Shown: piece by piece, positions 9,846 through 20,387 of the stretch
How the letters are laid out: each line of letters starts with the position of its first letter
Position numbering within the stretch: position 1 is the first letter of the stretch
Origin: Cristatella mucedo
Taxonomy: Eukaryota; Bryozoa; Phylactolaemata; Cristatellidae
NCBI GenBank assembly: GCA_009760855.2
Contig: WPIO01000021.1
Span: forward strand, 5,767,001 to 5,831,000
Reading direction: 5' to 3'
DNA: 64,000 nucleotides
Notes under the pieces: model-generated
Databases searched by the model: none
The model's input: only the letters and a program-made list of their open reading frames with translations
Told to the model about the DNA's origin: nothing
Program-made: the position numbers and the translations under genes

Positions 9846-9979
9846 CGATGGGCGAAAGGGGCGAGGAGGGAGAGTTGTGCTTCGCCCTGCTCCGTGTGGA
9901 GGTGGAATAAACTGGTGGTGTGGCACGTCGGCTAGCGTTCTGTGCCATTCGCGACGATAATTCAGACCACAGTAGTGAG

Positions 9980-10731
9980 TAGCATAGAAATAGCAGCTCA
10001 GGACCGCTGAAAAGAATGTGCCATAGTCGGCAGTTGGAGAGCAGTTGTCGTTCGGTAAGAATTGTGGAAGCGAGTTCCACAGTCTAGGACCTGCAGAGCT
10101 AAAGCTTCTGTCGCCAACTGTCTTTAAGCGGAGGAATGGGACAGCTAATTTATTGTCTACACAGGACCTGAGGGCGCGAACAGGCTGAAACTGATGCAGC
10201 AGTTCAGCTACGTATGAAGGAGCCAAGCCGTGGCGGGCCTTGTGGGTCAGCATAAGAACTTTGCTCTGTATCCTTTGCTCAACCGGCAACCATCCTAGCT
10301 CTTTTAGCAAAAGAGACACGTGCTCAAACCGCTGGGACTTGAAGACTAGCCTTGCAGCCATATTCATAGTCCGCTGTAGTGGCATAATAGCTTTCTTTTG
10401 CAGCCCAGCCAATAAGGAATTACAATAATCAAGTCAAGACAGAACTAGAGAGCTAGTTAAAAATTTTTACAAGCAACTGTGGGAGACAGCATCTAATCTT
10501 GGATAGGGATCGGACGTGATGGCTAGCTGTAGAAGCAGTCTTCTGAATGAAGCTTATAAAATTGAGGCAGTTGTCGAAAACGACACCTAAATTTCTAGCA
10601 CGTGGTGATGGTCGCACAATAGCATCACCTATTAGAACGGCAAAGCCTTTTAATCCAGCCACACGCTTACGGTGTCCTATGAGCAGCAGTTCGGTTTTAT
10701 CATCATTAAATTTCAGGAAGTTTTCCGACAT
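9980..10731 (-). pseudogene. L2-B ORF2 C-terminal region
   Basis: The first part (10731-10453) reads MSENFLKFNDDKTELLLIGH and later ARNLGVVFDNCLNF and HVRSLSKIR. These match the RT thumb-proximal region of L2 LINEs. A frame change near 10430 is followed by DYCNSLLAGLQKKAI, LLKELGWLPVEQRIQSKVLM, LTHKARHGLAPSYVAELL and VGDRSFSSAGPRLWNSLPQF. This order is diagnostic for the CR1/L2 group. The ORF then runs on into the inserted LTR element, so the far end of its translation is not LINE protein. Confidence 0.8.
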
Positions 10732-10737
10732 CCAGGA

Positions 10738-10968
10738 TCAAATATCGGCAAGGCAAACATTCAGTTTCTCAGTTGCCTCAGCAGATTCTGACAGTTTGAA
10801 TGACAAATACAACCGAGTATCGTTAGCATAGAAGTGATATCCTATTCCATGGGCCTTAATCACTTTTCCCAGAGGTTGTGATACAGGGAGAACAGTAAGG
10901 GACCAAGTACATACCCTTGAGGGACTCCACTGGTGACCCTTCTCGTGTCTGAGACCTGACCCCCACAC
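10738..10968 (-). pseudogene. L2-B RT active-site fragment with YAND instead of YADD
   Basis: The frame-shifted continuation of the RT reads IGYHFYANDTRLYLSF. The usual L2 box is YADD, where both aspartates hold magnesium. Here the first is Asn (AAC, bases 10822-10824 complemented). Downstream text resembling SAEATEKLNVCLADI precedes the next segment, which resumes in a different frame at 10731. Confidence 0.75.
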
Positions 10969-11570
10969 GACACGGATTGAACACGATCAGACAAGTATGA
11001 TTTAAACCACGCCAGTGCTTCGTCTGCCAGACCGATCGTTGTTCTCAATCGTTCAAGCAGAACTTCGCGATCAATAGTGTCGAAGGCAGCAGACAGATCT
11101 AGCAGAGCTAGGGCAGTGACATTCCCGTCGTCGTTGCCACATAGAATGTCATTATTAACACGGAGGAGAGCAGTTTCAGTAGAGTGCTGCCTCTTGAACC
11201 CTGATGGAAATGTTTCTGACATTCCATTATTTTCACTATGTTTAACCAGCTTCTTAGCAACAATTTTTTCAAGAATCTTTGATAAGAATGGAAGATGGGA
11301 AACTGGGCGATAGTTTGCTAGGACCTCTTTGTCTAATCCAGGCTTTTTAAGAATAGGTCTAACGATTACCGATTTGAAGGACTTGGGGACGACCCCTCTT
11401 CCCAAAGAAGCATTAAAAGTCTTGGTTATGGCAGGGCTAAGTTGGTCTGCTAGTGAGGACCACAGAGATGAAGGTATAGGGTCTTCAGGAGACGAGCTCT
11501 TTTTGCTAGACCTTATTAAGGCAGCCACATCGCATGCAGAATCCTCGGAAAACCTTTTAAGGAAGGTCAC
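10860..11570 (-). pseudogene. L2-B reverse transcriptase, fingers/palm fragment
   Basis: A 236-codon open stretch holds RT blocks in order: SSPEDPIPSSLW, VIVRPILKKPGLD, ANYRPVSHLPFLSKILEKIV, SGFKRQHSTETALLRV, LALLDLSAAFDTID (first catalytic Asp) and RRVTSGVPQGYVLGPLLFSL. The frame breaks right after this, before the YxDD box, which continues in another frame at 10968-10738. The parent enzyme would copy LINE RNA into DNA at the nick. The break makes this copy non-functional. Confidence 0.85.
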
Positions 11571-11765
11571 AGGTTGTCATACCGCAATTGCTTTAGTCGG
11601 AGGTCACTTTATGGAGGCACAAATGTGCACAACTTTTTCAGTAAAGAAGGCTGAAAACTTTTCGGCTGAGCCCTTAATATCTGGGGAGTCAGACCTCACA
11701 GCATTGGCCAGTAAATGATACACTGTCTTATAAATCTGTTTAGTGTCCGGCTGTCAGAAATTCAG

Positions 11766-13107
11766 CTATCTAATGAAAAAAGAAGCCCTGGTTTTTTTTA
11801 GCTTTCGGGTGCAAACTCGAAGGAAGTCTTTAAAATTGACTAGATCTGCCTCAGACCCCGATTTCGTGAAACGACGTTCTAGCCTGCGCTTAACCCGGCG
11901 CATCTTAAGGAGTTTTTTTGTAAATTGAAAGGAATCTCGACGACTTTGAACACGGATAGAGCGAACGGGAGCATGCTTGTCAAGAGCACTCCTGAGTGTC
12001 ATGCTCCTCGCATCAGTGAGGGTATCGAGGCTGCCGGGCGAGTCTGAATGCAGATCAAGAATACCTGCATCACAAACAGATTTCAAAAACTTGTCTACGC
12101 CAATGCTTTGTAAGTTACGTTGTTTGACAAATTCGACATTGCCCTGTACGTACGAGGGAGCAGGAACAGTAAACGAGACCAAACAATGATCTGAGAGGGT
12201 CAGTGGGCACACCGCAAGTTCAGTGGGGAGGACATCCTTAAGGATCACGAGATCTAGAATGTGGCCACCGACGTGGGTGCAATGATTAACGTGTTGGGCC
12301 AAACCAAAATTCTCCAGACAGTCAAGAAATGAGCGGACCTGGCGGTTGCTAGGGTTGTCAACGTGAATATTGAAGTCTCCTACAATCAGTAGCGGCCTGT
12401 CACACACAAATATTTTAGCGAGAAACTCTGAAAACTCCTCTACAAACAAGTTTAGACAGCCAGAAGGAGGCCGGTTTATCACAACAGTGAGAGGCATTAT
12501 CTTTGATGAAGACCTTATAGCAACCGATTCACACGATGACCCATGCGAGAAACTGCAGATTTTATAGCCAAACGATTCACGAACAACAATTGCAACCCCG
12601 TCACCAACCTTGTCAGAACGCATGGACTGATAGAATGAGAACCCGGGTGGAGTGGTCTCGGAAATACAGCTACTGGAACAAGGCGTCGTCCAGGTTTTAG
12701 TAAGCAGAAATGCATCTAGCTTCTCATGGACCACCTGATCGCGGATAAGTAACCACTTAGTTTTTAGTGAGCGGACATTTAGTAGGCGGAATTTAAGAGG
12801 CTGTCCAACAACTGGGCGACGGCGATGAAGTGGCTTGTATTCTCTACCGTTTGCGGCCGGCCCGGCGGACGCGGGCTCTTCGAATTTGAATTGGACCTTG
12901 GTAACGGCCGTGGGACGACGTTTCACAACGCGCTGGGCTACGGCGGCTGGGCTACTACCGCAACAAGTACTATTCAGCGCTTTAAACTTGCGAGTCTTAG
13001 GTTTGATAGCCGAGCTGTTGATAGGGCGAACGCAGGATGCAGGAAGGTTCTCACTGACCCACCGGAGAAGGCCCGCCGGTAGGTATCGACTAATCGCACC
13101 TTATGCT
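11766..13107 (-). pseudogene. L2-B EEP endonuclease, catalytic Glu lost
   Basis: The frame is open on the minus strand from just after a stop near 13107 to 11766; the first start-like codon inside is GTG at 12926. Numbering from that codon, the AP-type endonuclease motifs are LLNVRSLKTK (about 48-57), LLTKTW (75-79), GVAIVVRESFG, VVINRPPSG, LLIVGDFNIHVDN and LTLSDHCLVSF. The family motif is LTETW, whose Glu binds the catalytic metal. Here codon 77 (12696-12698) is AAA, Lys. GDFN and SDH are intact. In active LINEs this domain nicks target DNA to prime reverse transcription. The rest of L2-B RT continues downstream after frame breaks. Confidence 0.8.
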
Positions 13108-13424
13108 AAGCAGGTCCTGTTTTGTGTTGCATATCCGAGGACAGCTCATAAATAGTCACAGCGAAGATAGCAGCGGAATACCCGAAGGTATTACGGAGAA
13201 ATCAAGTAAAGGTCCACACCACGCTAGGAGTCGCCCGAGGCCTTTGGGCCAACTGAGGCGAGCAATCATTGGTGTAACTCACTGCTTCAACAAACTCGTG
13301 ACAAACTTGTAGTAAAATTTGGCCTCTTGTTGCCTCACTCACGGCTGCACTATGCTATTTTTCTTATTTGAGGATGTGCCTTTATTGCGTTATGACCGCA
13401 CAGCCCTCACTAATTTGGGTAGCG
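13108..13424. other. sequence upstream of L2-B
   Basis: Possibly the L2-B 5' region, or DNA between L2-B and repeat R3. No ORF with a recognisable motif. The boundary of L2-B could not be fixed because no second full-length copy is in the window. Confidence 0.3.
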
Positions 13425-14030
13425 GCACAGCGTGTGCAATCTGCAAAAACCTGCAGCTCGCAATGCAGCCGACGACGGTAGCAATACGGCGCTCGATATT
13501 CTGCACGCAGCACTAGCAACAGCACCGTCACAGAAAAAGCTCAATAGCCTGTATATTACGGCTGATACGACAGGTGGCTTCTTCCAGCCGACTCACCAGC
13601 AGATTTACTGCAGCTCTCGCTCAGCCGCAAGGACGCCGACCAGCAGACCGTTACTACAAGAGAGTGGCTGCGGTCAGGCGCATGTTTTTTTTTATATAGT
13701 AGCTAGGTCACAAGTCTGATAATAATCCCTCAGAATTATGAATAATTATTATGAATAATAATTATGTATATAATAATTATGAATAATACAATTATAATTA
13801 ATAATAATAATAATAATAATTATTATGAATAATTATTATGAATAATCACTTCGAATTAGGAATCATGAAACAGAATACAGAGTACAGAATTATGCATCCC
13901 GCTGCTCGTAAGCCTCGGTCTATCGTGACTATTTTAGAAGCGGCTCAGCTACAATTCAATGGCAAAGCTCGTCATCGAGGCGCAGCCGTCAAGCTCGTAG
14001 TCGACAGTCGCGGGACATTACAACTGTAAT
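13425..14030 (+). repeat. unclassified interspersed repeat R3, copy 2
   Basis: Resembles 2930-3400 in the same orientation. It contains an extra AT-rich microsatellite at 13735-13850 between the 'tatata' landmark and the final shared segment ('agaagcggctcagc...caatggcaaagctcg'). No protein motif is visible. Its role is unknown. Confidence 0.5.
13735..13850. repeat. AT-rich microsatellite (AATAATTATG-like)
   Basis: Imperfect repeats of 'aataattattatgaat' type with an embedded (AAT)n run. It interrupts the R3 copy 2 relative to copy 1. Confidence 0.85.
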
Positions 14031-14157
14031 ATTTTCTTGTGAAAGCAATTAGATTAATGTGTAGTGTGTGCCGGAGGTAGTGCGGTTTACATATCAGCAA
14101 CCAAACCGCGTAAAATCGGCTGTGAACGGCCATATATCTAGCCGCTTGGTAGTTACC

Positions 14158-14310
14158 GTGCTGGTTTGGCTCAATGGTTAAGGTGCTCGCCTCGAACCAA
14201 GGTCAAGGTGAATGCATTTGACGACCTAAGTTGTGGGCTTCAACCTCGTGATGCAAGTGAATCGCCTGAATAGAGATTACATTCTCTTAGGGACCTATAA
14301 ATATTGATTA
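14158..14310 (+). mobile_element. tRNA-headed SINE with extended middle
   Basis: Box A-like 'ttggctcaatggttaagg', 'gctcgcctcg', an enlarged middle, a box B-like 'gggcttcaacctc', then the tail 'aatcgcctgaatagagatta', 'cattctcttagggacct' and 'ataaat'. Same family as 8413-8543, but with about 20 extra bases between the boxes. Confidence 0.65.
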
Positions 14311-14509
14311 TATTTACTTATATTAGAATGAGCGAAGAAATCTCTTACAATCTCCTCGAAGCGAACTTACGTCAGCGAAGACTTGTGATCAGCGCCTAGT
14401 CAGCGACCGCAATGCTAAATATTTAAATGAAGATTAATTTCGCTAAGCACTTAAATTGATACACTCCTACTATTGCACACCAAAGCTCTAGACAGTAAGT
14501 AAAAATATT

Positions 14510-14612
14510 TCGTCGTGTTCCGGGAATCGAACCCATGACATTTGACATGGATAGCATACAATCAATTCATTTGCATTGCTAATCACTGGCCTCTTCGGCC
14601 ATAAAAGAGATG
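14510..14612 (-). mobile_element. tRNA-like SINE head or tRNA pseudogene
   Basis: On the minus strand box A-like tggccgaagagg (about 14592-14603) is followed about 60 bases later by box B-like gggttcgattccc (14522-14534). The distance is too long for a simple tRNA and the stems around box B do not pair well, so a functional tRNA is unlikely. Confidence 0.4.
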
Positions 14613-14639
14613 GCCGTACCCCAAACCGTCCATAAAAAG

Positions 14640-14995
14640 GCTGAAGTATTATCACTTGCAATTCTCTGCCGATGATAGTGTCATGAAATGTACAGCTACA
14701 GATAGATGCAGTCTCGGGTTTAAAGCTACCTGGTTCGTGCTCAAAGCAGATTTTAGTAGCTTACACGAGTAAGCTATGATTCTGGCAGAAGCAATGGTTG
14801 AAAAGCTTTGACGATCGCATAATGGGGCCGAAAAGCCAGCAGATCTTGGAATTATGTAAGAAAGATGGCATTGGCTTGCTAACATAGGAGAATTGTTACT
14901 TTTCAGCGAAGATAAATCTGCACTCAATATTCCAACGGTATGAGCTACCCCGTGTTCTGCATCAAAAGCATTTTTCAAACTTTCCTTTAGTGTCA
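14640..14995 (+). pseudogene. diverged L2 reverse transcriptase fragment
   Basis: The plus-strand translation includes YHLQFSADDSVMK, comparable with the L2 box FHFYADDTQLY. After about 60 codons there is WLANIGELLLFSEDKSAL, comparable with WMAxNFLxLNxDKTEVL. Spacing between the two blocks fits the family. Stops interrupt it. No flanking domains are recognisable. Confidence 0.45.
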
Positions 14996-15094
14996 AAAAC
15001 TTATATATTTGTCATGTTTTCTTGCCCGAGCAATGAAAGTAGCCAGAAATTCTGTTTAGGACTGCAGGCTCATATCAAATTTTCTACGTTAATA

Positions 15095-15250
15095 CATTTT
15101 ATTTTGCCCCAAGAGAATTTAATTTCTGTGTAGGCACTTTGCATATGCTGTAATCACTAGTCTTTGTCTTTTCGCCTACTGCCGTGTACAAAAGTGCCGA
15201 ATCTTGCAATTTAATGGACTGTCGTGTCATCTGACTACTTTGCCTGAGCA
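15095..15250 (-). mobile_element. tRNA-headed SINE, tail region, degenerate
   Basis: The plus strand reads 'gccccaagagaatttaattt' then 'ctgtgtaggcactttgcata', the complement of the SINE tail seen in arm 2 at 29560-29605. The tRNA-like head is too decayed to delimit. Confidence 0.5.
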
Positions 15251-15354
15251 CTAAGAAACACGGGCGCTGCTGATGTATTTTTACCATATGAATTTTTTCA
15301 CTGTTTTATTTCAAGAAGTTTGACACTGACGTTCTGCCTAGAGAAAACCAAGGG

Positions 15355-15893
15355 CCCTATTCACCGGTATAAGAGTTTAACAGCTCACTTTTAAGTCACT
15401 TCATTCTTTCGCCCCAGCCTATATCTCAGATCTACTCCTCCACCAGCAAGCATCGTACCACCCGCTTTTCGGAATCCAACAGTCTACCAATACCTCGTAC
15501 CAACCTCAAATCCTGTGGAGACCGTGCATTTAGTTCGTCTGCTCCCAAAGCCAAGAACTCACTCCCGACTTGCGTCACAACATCCCCTGACTTGACCACA
15601 TTTAAAAAGAAATTAAAAACACACCTATTGAGAACAGCATTTAGTGAGTCCCTGTGATTCGTTCTTCATGTGCTTATGCGTGCTGAAACTGTGCATGCTG
15701 CCACTAACCACACTTGCATGCTAACCCTGCGCATGTCACCCCTAACCATGTTATTCATATTGTTTATCAAGCATGAAATTACTCACCATTCAATTGCATT
15801 TCCCTTTGCAGCAAATTTAAAGTGCCTAGAAAGAGCTTGAGTTCATTGGGGGTGCTTTATCAAGTGCATTGTTATTATTATTATTATTAGCTG
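15355..15893 (+). mobile_element. L2-A LINE, C-terminus and 3' end
   Basis: Decayed C-terminal coding sequence (about 15480-15660: 'aacctcaaatcctgtggaga', later 'aaaaagaaattaaaaacaca') is followed by the L2-A 3' tail with 'ggtgctttatcaagtgcatt' and (ATT)n ending near 15893. It is closely parallel to 6960-7410 and 20940-21240. Confidence 0.75.
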
Positions 15894-16854
15894 CAGAGAA
15901 ATCTCGGACAAACAAGGATTGCATATATTCAATTCCGGCATCACAAATGAAGTCTTTTCCTAAGTCACAGTGTTAACCATCTACAGGTCTTACAACTTTA
16001 AGAAATTTTCTTTGAAGACTTAATTTTTAAGGATAATTAAATTAGGCAATCTTTAGAGAAAATAAAGAATTTAATATAATTTATCAATAACAAAAATGCT
16101 CATCGCGCTCAAAACCTTTTGAACTATTACCCAGAAAAAAATTATTTGGTTTTGTTTTTGCTATTATTATTAAAATATTTTTAATATTATTATTTTTATC
16201 AATTTTTTTTATCTCACACCGAATGTAATAGATATTTGATAAATTGACCTGCACGAGGAAATTGACTTGCAGGAGGAACTTTTTAAATATCTTGTAAGTG
16301 TCAAACACGGCAAGGATTGGTTAATATTAGCCACGTCATATATTTACATGACTCAATTTTAATGAACGCGCCAAATAGGAAGATCATTGAAAAGTTTGAT
16401 CAAAAGTGTCAAAGGATATCACAATCGTAAGACTTTTGGAGAATGTGCGGTATAACAGTTTGAAAAGCGTAAATATAGTTATGAAAGGCAAACCCGTGCT
16501 GGAGGTCCGAACCTACGTGCACTGACTTCTCAGATTCAATGCTACTTCGGGTTTGCGTGCTGAAATGGAGTCAAAATACATGTAATTTCAAAAAGCAAAA
16601 TTCGCCCGTCCACCAACAAAACTTCAATCCAAAACTACTTATTGTTTGTTGGTTTAAGTGAAGTATGAGCTCCAGCGGGAAGCCAGATACCAAAATACCG
16701 TTACATTGCTACCCTTCGGATTTTTTTCAATCAAAACTAAGGGCTGGAAATGTTTAGAGGTTTCGGCTGGTGCGAGGATGTTTCTCTGTCGAGGTGGACC
16801 AAGATAAAAGCGTGCCTGTCTCTTTTGAAGTGCTCGAAGCGATAGTGACAGTCA
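15894..16854. other. AT-rich unrecognised spacer between tail-to-tail L2-A copies
   Basis: AT-rich with many short stops. One 74-codon minus ORF at 16084-16308 is rich in Lys, Asn and Ile, as expected from composition. No motif. Confidence 0.35.
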
Positions 16855-18445
16855 TAATAATAATAATAATAATAATAGTATTTGTATAGCGCCCTCAGAG
16901 AACAGAGTCTTTTTCATGGTACTTTACAGATGCTGTAAAAAGCATGACTAAATGAATATTGGTAACATTTTCAATGTTATCAAGCACAAAATTGTTTGAT
17001 ATGAAATGCACAGGATCAATATATAGATATGATTAGTAGCAGTAAGCACGGTGTCAGAACGAACAAGCACACAGTGGACGAATCACAAGGACCCACTGAT
17101 TGCTGTAATAAACCGGTGCGCTTTAAGCTTTTTTTAAATGTAGTTATGTCAGACAATGTCGTGACGTAAGTCTGGAGTGCGTTCTAGGTTTTGAGAGCAC
17201 ATGAACTAATGACCCAGCCTCTAGAGGTTTTGAGGTTCGTACGAAGTATGGCAAAACGGTTTGAGTCGTAACAGCTGGTTGTACGACGGTTGGCCTAGTA
17301 GGGGAATTATTGGGTAGTTGGAGTAGTAGTTGCGATGGGTAGGCTGGAAAAATAGAATGAAGAGACCTAAAAGTAAGTGACGGAACCTTGAAGCCCATAT
17401 GCTTGCTACGGATTGGGATTACGATTGGGAGCAAGTGCAGCTCGACGAGAAGTGGTGTGATGTGGCAACTGCAATGCCCACCACAGATAAATAAGCCCAG
17501 CTGCAGAGTTTTGCACGAACCGTAAGTGCCTGATTTTACAGGCCGGAAGAGCAGCAAACAGTGAGTTACAAAGTCGAGACAGGACGTTGAAAATGCATGA
17601 AATAATTTGGACGTAGTATCTCTGTCTAAGCTAGTCCAATTTTTTAAAATGTTCTGCTGCCGAAAGAAAGAAAACTTGACTGTGGGGCTGATGTGTTCAC
17701 GTAGTGAAAGGTGTTGGAGCAGGACACCTAGATTTCGTGCATATGTCACAGGAGATATGCTGGCAGAGTTGACTTGGTGCAATTATCTTTTCAGTTCCTG
17801 AGTCACATTTGGTTTGCCCAAAACTAGTAAGTTAGTTTTGTCGTCATTTAATTTGAGAAGGCAGCTGCCATCCATGTGTGGATGTCAGCAATACGTGCAG
17901 CAATGGATTTGGCTGCAAGGAATTTGAGAGAATTCTTCGACGTGCTGGAGGGCTGGGAAGGATCAAAGCAAAGATGTAACTGAGTGTCACCTGCAAAAAA
18001 TGAAAGCCTAGATTGTGCTTGGCGATCACATGGCAAGAGGGAGAGGGATAAACTGTGAAGAGAAGCGGACCGAGCCTTGAGGTACCCCGTATTTCAGTTC
18101 TTTTTCGGATGACCTTTTTCCGTTCACATAAATACTCTGGATTATCCCTAAGAAACATAATCTGAACCATTGTAGTGTTTGCCAGTGATGCCTAGGCGAG
18201 ATGAGAGGCGCTTGAGAAGGTCTGTATAATCACTTGTGTCAAACGCTGCCGAAAGATCAAGCAAAACAAGCAGAGATCCTTTACCTAAGTCTACATTCCC
18301 GAGAAGGTCGTTATACATCCTACTGCTGGCCCTACTGGAATGATTAGCTCTAAATCCAGAATGGAACTTACTTTCTAGGTTTGAGATTTCAACGTGAGTG
18401 TTCAGCTAGTATGCCACAACTTGTTCCAGTATATCTAACAATTAA
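16855..18445 (-). mobile_element. L2-A LINE, 3' half, minus strand
   Basis: Starts at an (AAT)n tail and 'ttgtatagcgccctcagaga' (the complement of the L2-A 3' end). It runs back through the C-terminal region (17144-17782), the YxDD area (about 17990, reading FFAGDTQLHL in place of FYADDTQL) and the RT middle, to ILEQVVA near 18440. There L2 homology on this strand stops. Its missing 5' half appears at 21246-22470. Frameshifts and stops throughout. Confidence 0.75.
17144..17782 (-). pseudogene. L2-A ORF2 C-terminal region, minus strand
   Basis: A 212-codon stretch with one ATG-initiated frame: SASISPVTYARNLGVLLQHL, LREHISPTVKFSFFR, LDRDTTSKLFHAFSTS and LDFVTHCLL, as in the plus-strand copy at 20480-20700. 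It then drifts into frame-shifted sequence. This is the region between RT and the LKTHL motif. Not a host gene. Confidence 0.7.
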
Positions 18446-18479
18446 AGACGCTCCCCGGTTGGTTTCTCCATTTTCACAC

Positions 18480-18969
18480 CGTTAAATCAATCAACACTGG
18501 AGGTAGAGTTGCTGTTATCACATGCTCAAAATTCGACTTCAAGCCATTTGCAGTACCCCCGAAGCAGTCTTTCAAACCTATTGTCTTGATTTCACCAGAC
18601 AACAAGCTACCGATGGTAGCAGTAGTCTATCGCCCACCAGCCGAGTAATCTTTTATCGCAGTGTTCTTTGATCTCATTTCGATATTGTATGCAAAAAATC
18701 GACCTTTCCTAATTATTGGTAATTTCAACGTAAATTTTGATAATTTATCTGACGCCTTGAGCAATGAATTTCGTGCATTGACTGACTCATTGTCTCTCGT
18801 GGCTCATGTGCACGGCCCTACTAACATCAAGGGTCACACACTCGACCAATTTTTCTCATACAACTGCACTTTGTCATCACCAATTATTACCAAATCCTGC
18901 TTATCTGACCACATGCAGATCTCATCCCATCTACAATGTGTGCCCTCCTTTTCTAAAATCACATGTTAA
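18480..18969 (+). pseudogene. L2-A EEP endonuclease, catalytic Asp changed
   Basis: Readable motifs are GGRVAVI, VAVVYRPPAE (stop just after), LIIGNFNVNFDNLSD, LVAHVHGPTNIKGHTLDQFF and SCLSDHMQIS. The family motif is GDFN; here codon 18721-18723 is AAT, giving GNFN. SDH is intact. The N-terminal motif with the LTETW glutamate is missing because of 5' truncation. Confidence 0.7.
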
Positions 18970-19527
18970 TCAAGAAACCTCAAGATTCTTGATATCGATG
19001 CTGTCCGTGCGAGAATATCTGCTTTGCTTCTGCTAGTCAATCCCCCTACCGACCTGTCCTCATTAGTAGATCGCTACAACACGACACCAGCTGACGTGCT
19101 CGAAGAGTTTCCATCCCTGGCTAAGCACACTGTGCTACCTCACCCAGACGGCCTATGGTTTACCATAGACATTACATTAGCTACGTATACTAAGCGCAAG
19201 CTTGAAAAAGCATACAAAAGATCATGACTGACAGTCCATCTACAGCTATACGACGACTACTGTAGATCGATCGATCCTAGCAAAAGCCAAGTCTAGCTTC
19301 TGCAAAAACGTTGAATCACAAATGCACAATCCAAAAATGCTGATGTCGACGATAAACCATCTCCTTATCTGCAACCAAGTTAGCTCCTTACCAACTGATC
19401 CTTGTGATGATCTAACTGATCGCTTCTCTAGCTTCTTCGTCAACAAGATAGACCACATCAGAGAGTCCATCCCTAAGATGATTGCATCCCCCTGGAATTC
19501 TGTCCCTCAATTCCATGCAGCACCTCA

Positions 19528-20303
19528 ATGTCTGCATTTAAGCAGGTCACTAGTGATCTCGACCTGAGGTTCATATCCCGATCAAAGAAGACAACAAGTC
19601 CTCTGGACCCTATTCCCACTGTCATGCTCCTAGGTTGCATTGATCTGCTGCTGCCATGCATAAATAACATCATGAATATGTCATTAGCCCCAAGTCATTT
19701 CCCAGCACCTTTCAAAAAAGCTGTTGTCAGGCCATTTCTCAAGAAAGCGACACTAGACCAAGAGAACTTGAGCGACTACCGCCCAGTCTTCTTTCTACCA
19801 TTATTAGCAAAGACACTGGAATGGGTCGTGGCAGGAAAGACGAACTCATATATCGAAACTTAAAACCTTGCTGGTAAGTTCCAGTCTGGTTTTAGAGCTA
19901 ATCACTCCACAGAGTCAGCATTGCTTCGGTGTACAGTAACCTACTTACGAATGCAGACATGGGTAGAGTATCTCTGCTTGTTTTGCTCGATCTTCTGGCA
20001 GCTTTTGATATTATCGATCATCAAGTCCTTCTTGAACGCCTCTCATCTCGCCTGGGCATCACTGGCACTGCTCTGCAATGGTGCAGGTCCTATCTCAGTG
20101 GAAGACTCCAGAGTATTGATGTGACTGGACACAGATCATCCGAGGAACCCGTGAAATTTGGAGTACCTCAGGGCTCCATGCTTGGTCCCGTTCTTTTCAC
20201 GGTTCATACTCTCCCTCTTGCCGATGTGAATGCCAAGCACAACCAAGGCTTTCACTTTTATGCGAATGACACCCATTTGTGTCTTTGCTTTGACTCCTCC
20301 TAG
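19528..20303 (+). pseudogene. L2-A reverse transcriptase, two frames, YAND box
   Basis: The first frame (19528-19863) reads RFISRSKKTTSPLDPIPT, AVVRPFLKKATLDQENLS, DYRPVFFLPLLAKTLEWVVA. After a stop and frame change, 19929-20303 gives VSLLVLLDLLAAFDIIDHQV (catalytic Asp present), RSYLSGRLQSIDV, KFGVPQGSMLGPVLFTV and GFHFYANDTHLCLCFD. The box is YAND rather than YADD (codon AAT at 20265-20267). Sequence encoding FQSGFRANHSTESALLRVYS lies across the frame junction. Confidence 0.8.
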
Positions 20304-20387
20304 CTCTCAAGCACGTCGAACTCTCTCAAATCACTTGCTGCCTGTATTGATGACATCCGCATTTGAATGGCAGTAAATTTTCTTTAA

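Larger units (their letters stand above)
8923..9971 (+). mobile_element. LTR retrotransposon, internally deleted, with 5 bp target duplication
   Basis: The element starts TGTGGTTA and ends CAGACCACA, giving TG...CA termini and a 6 bp terminal inverted repeat. It is flanked by identical 'gtagt' (8918-8922 and 9972-9976). It has two partial LTR-like direct repeats of about 190 bp, each with a polyadenylation signal AATAAA (9132-9137, 9906-9911). Between them is a GC-rich segment and the end of a pol-like ORF. The 5' repeat jumps directly into internal sequence at about 9172, so its 3' end, primer site, gag and most of pol are gone. A solo copy of the LTR lies at 22763-23007 in reverse orientation. 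The insertion splits the L2-B 3' region. Confidence 0.8.
7955..10630. repeat. inverted segmental duplication, arm 1
   Basis: This block is the reverse complement of 27741-30138. The match starts inside the Tc1-like relic ('caatctaatgttggaagg'), passes through a hairpin, a SINE, the L2-B 3' end with its nested LTR element and the L2-B C-terminal coding region, and stops at 'agcatcacct' (10621-10630). Differences are mostly small indels. There is also a gap of about 280-300 bp in arm 2 and a 30-base G run in arm 1. Beyond both ends, arm 1 continues into the same parent elements, so it looks like the donor copy. Confidence 0.9.
8728..13107 (-). mobile_element. L2-B LINE, nearly full-length, interrupted by LTR element
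   Basis: On the minus strand the order is: an open frame from about 13107, EEP endonuclease (12800-12100), reverse transcriptase (11570-10740), L2-type C-terminal region (10731-9980), a 3' untranslated region broken by an LTR element at 8923-9971, and a 3' end with short (ACATT)n repeats at 8728-8741. Frameshifts separate the domains and catalytic residues are altered, so it is inactive. This is the most complete LINE in the window. A family of two ORFs is usual for L2; I see no ORF1. Confidence 0.85.

Noticed and set aside
14510-14612. Functional tRNA gene
   Set aside because: A and B boxes are present, but the distance and poor T-arm and acceptor pairing fit a SINE or pseudogene.
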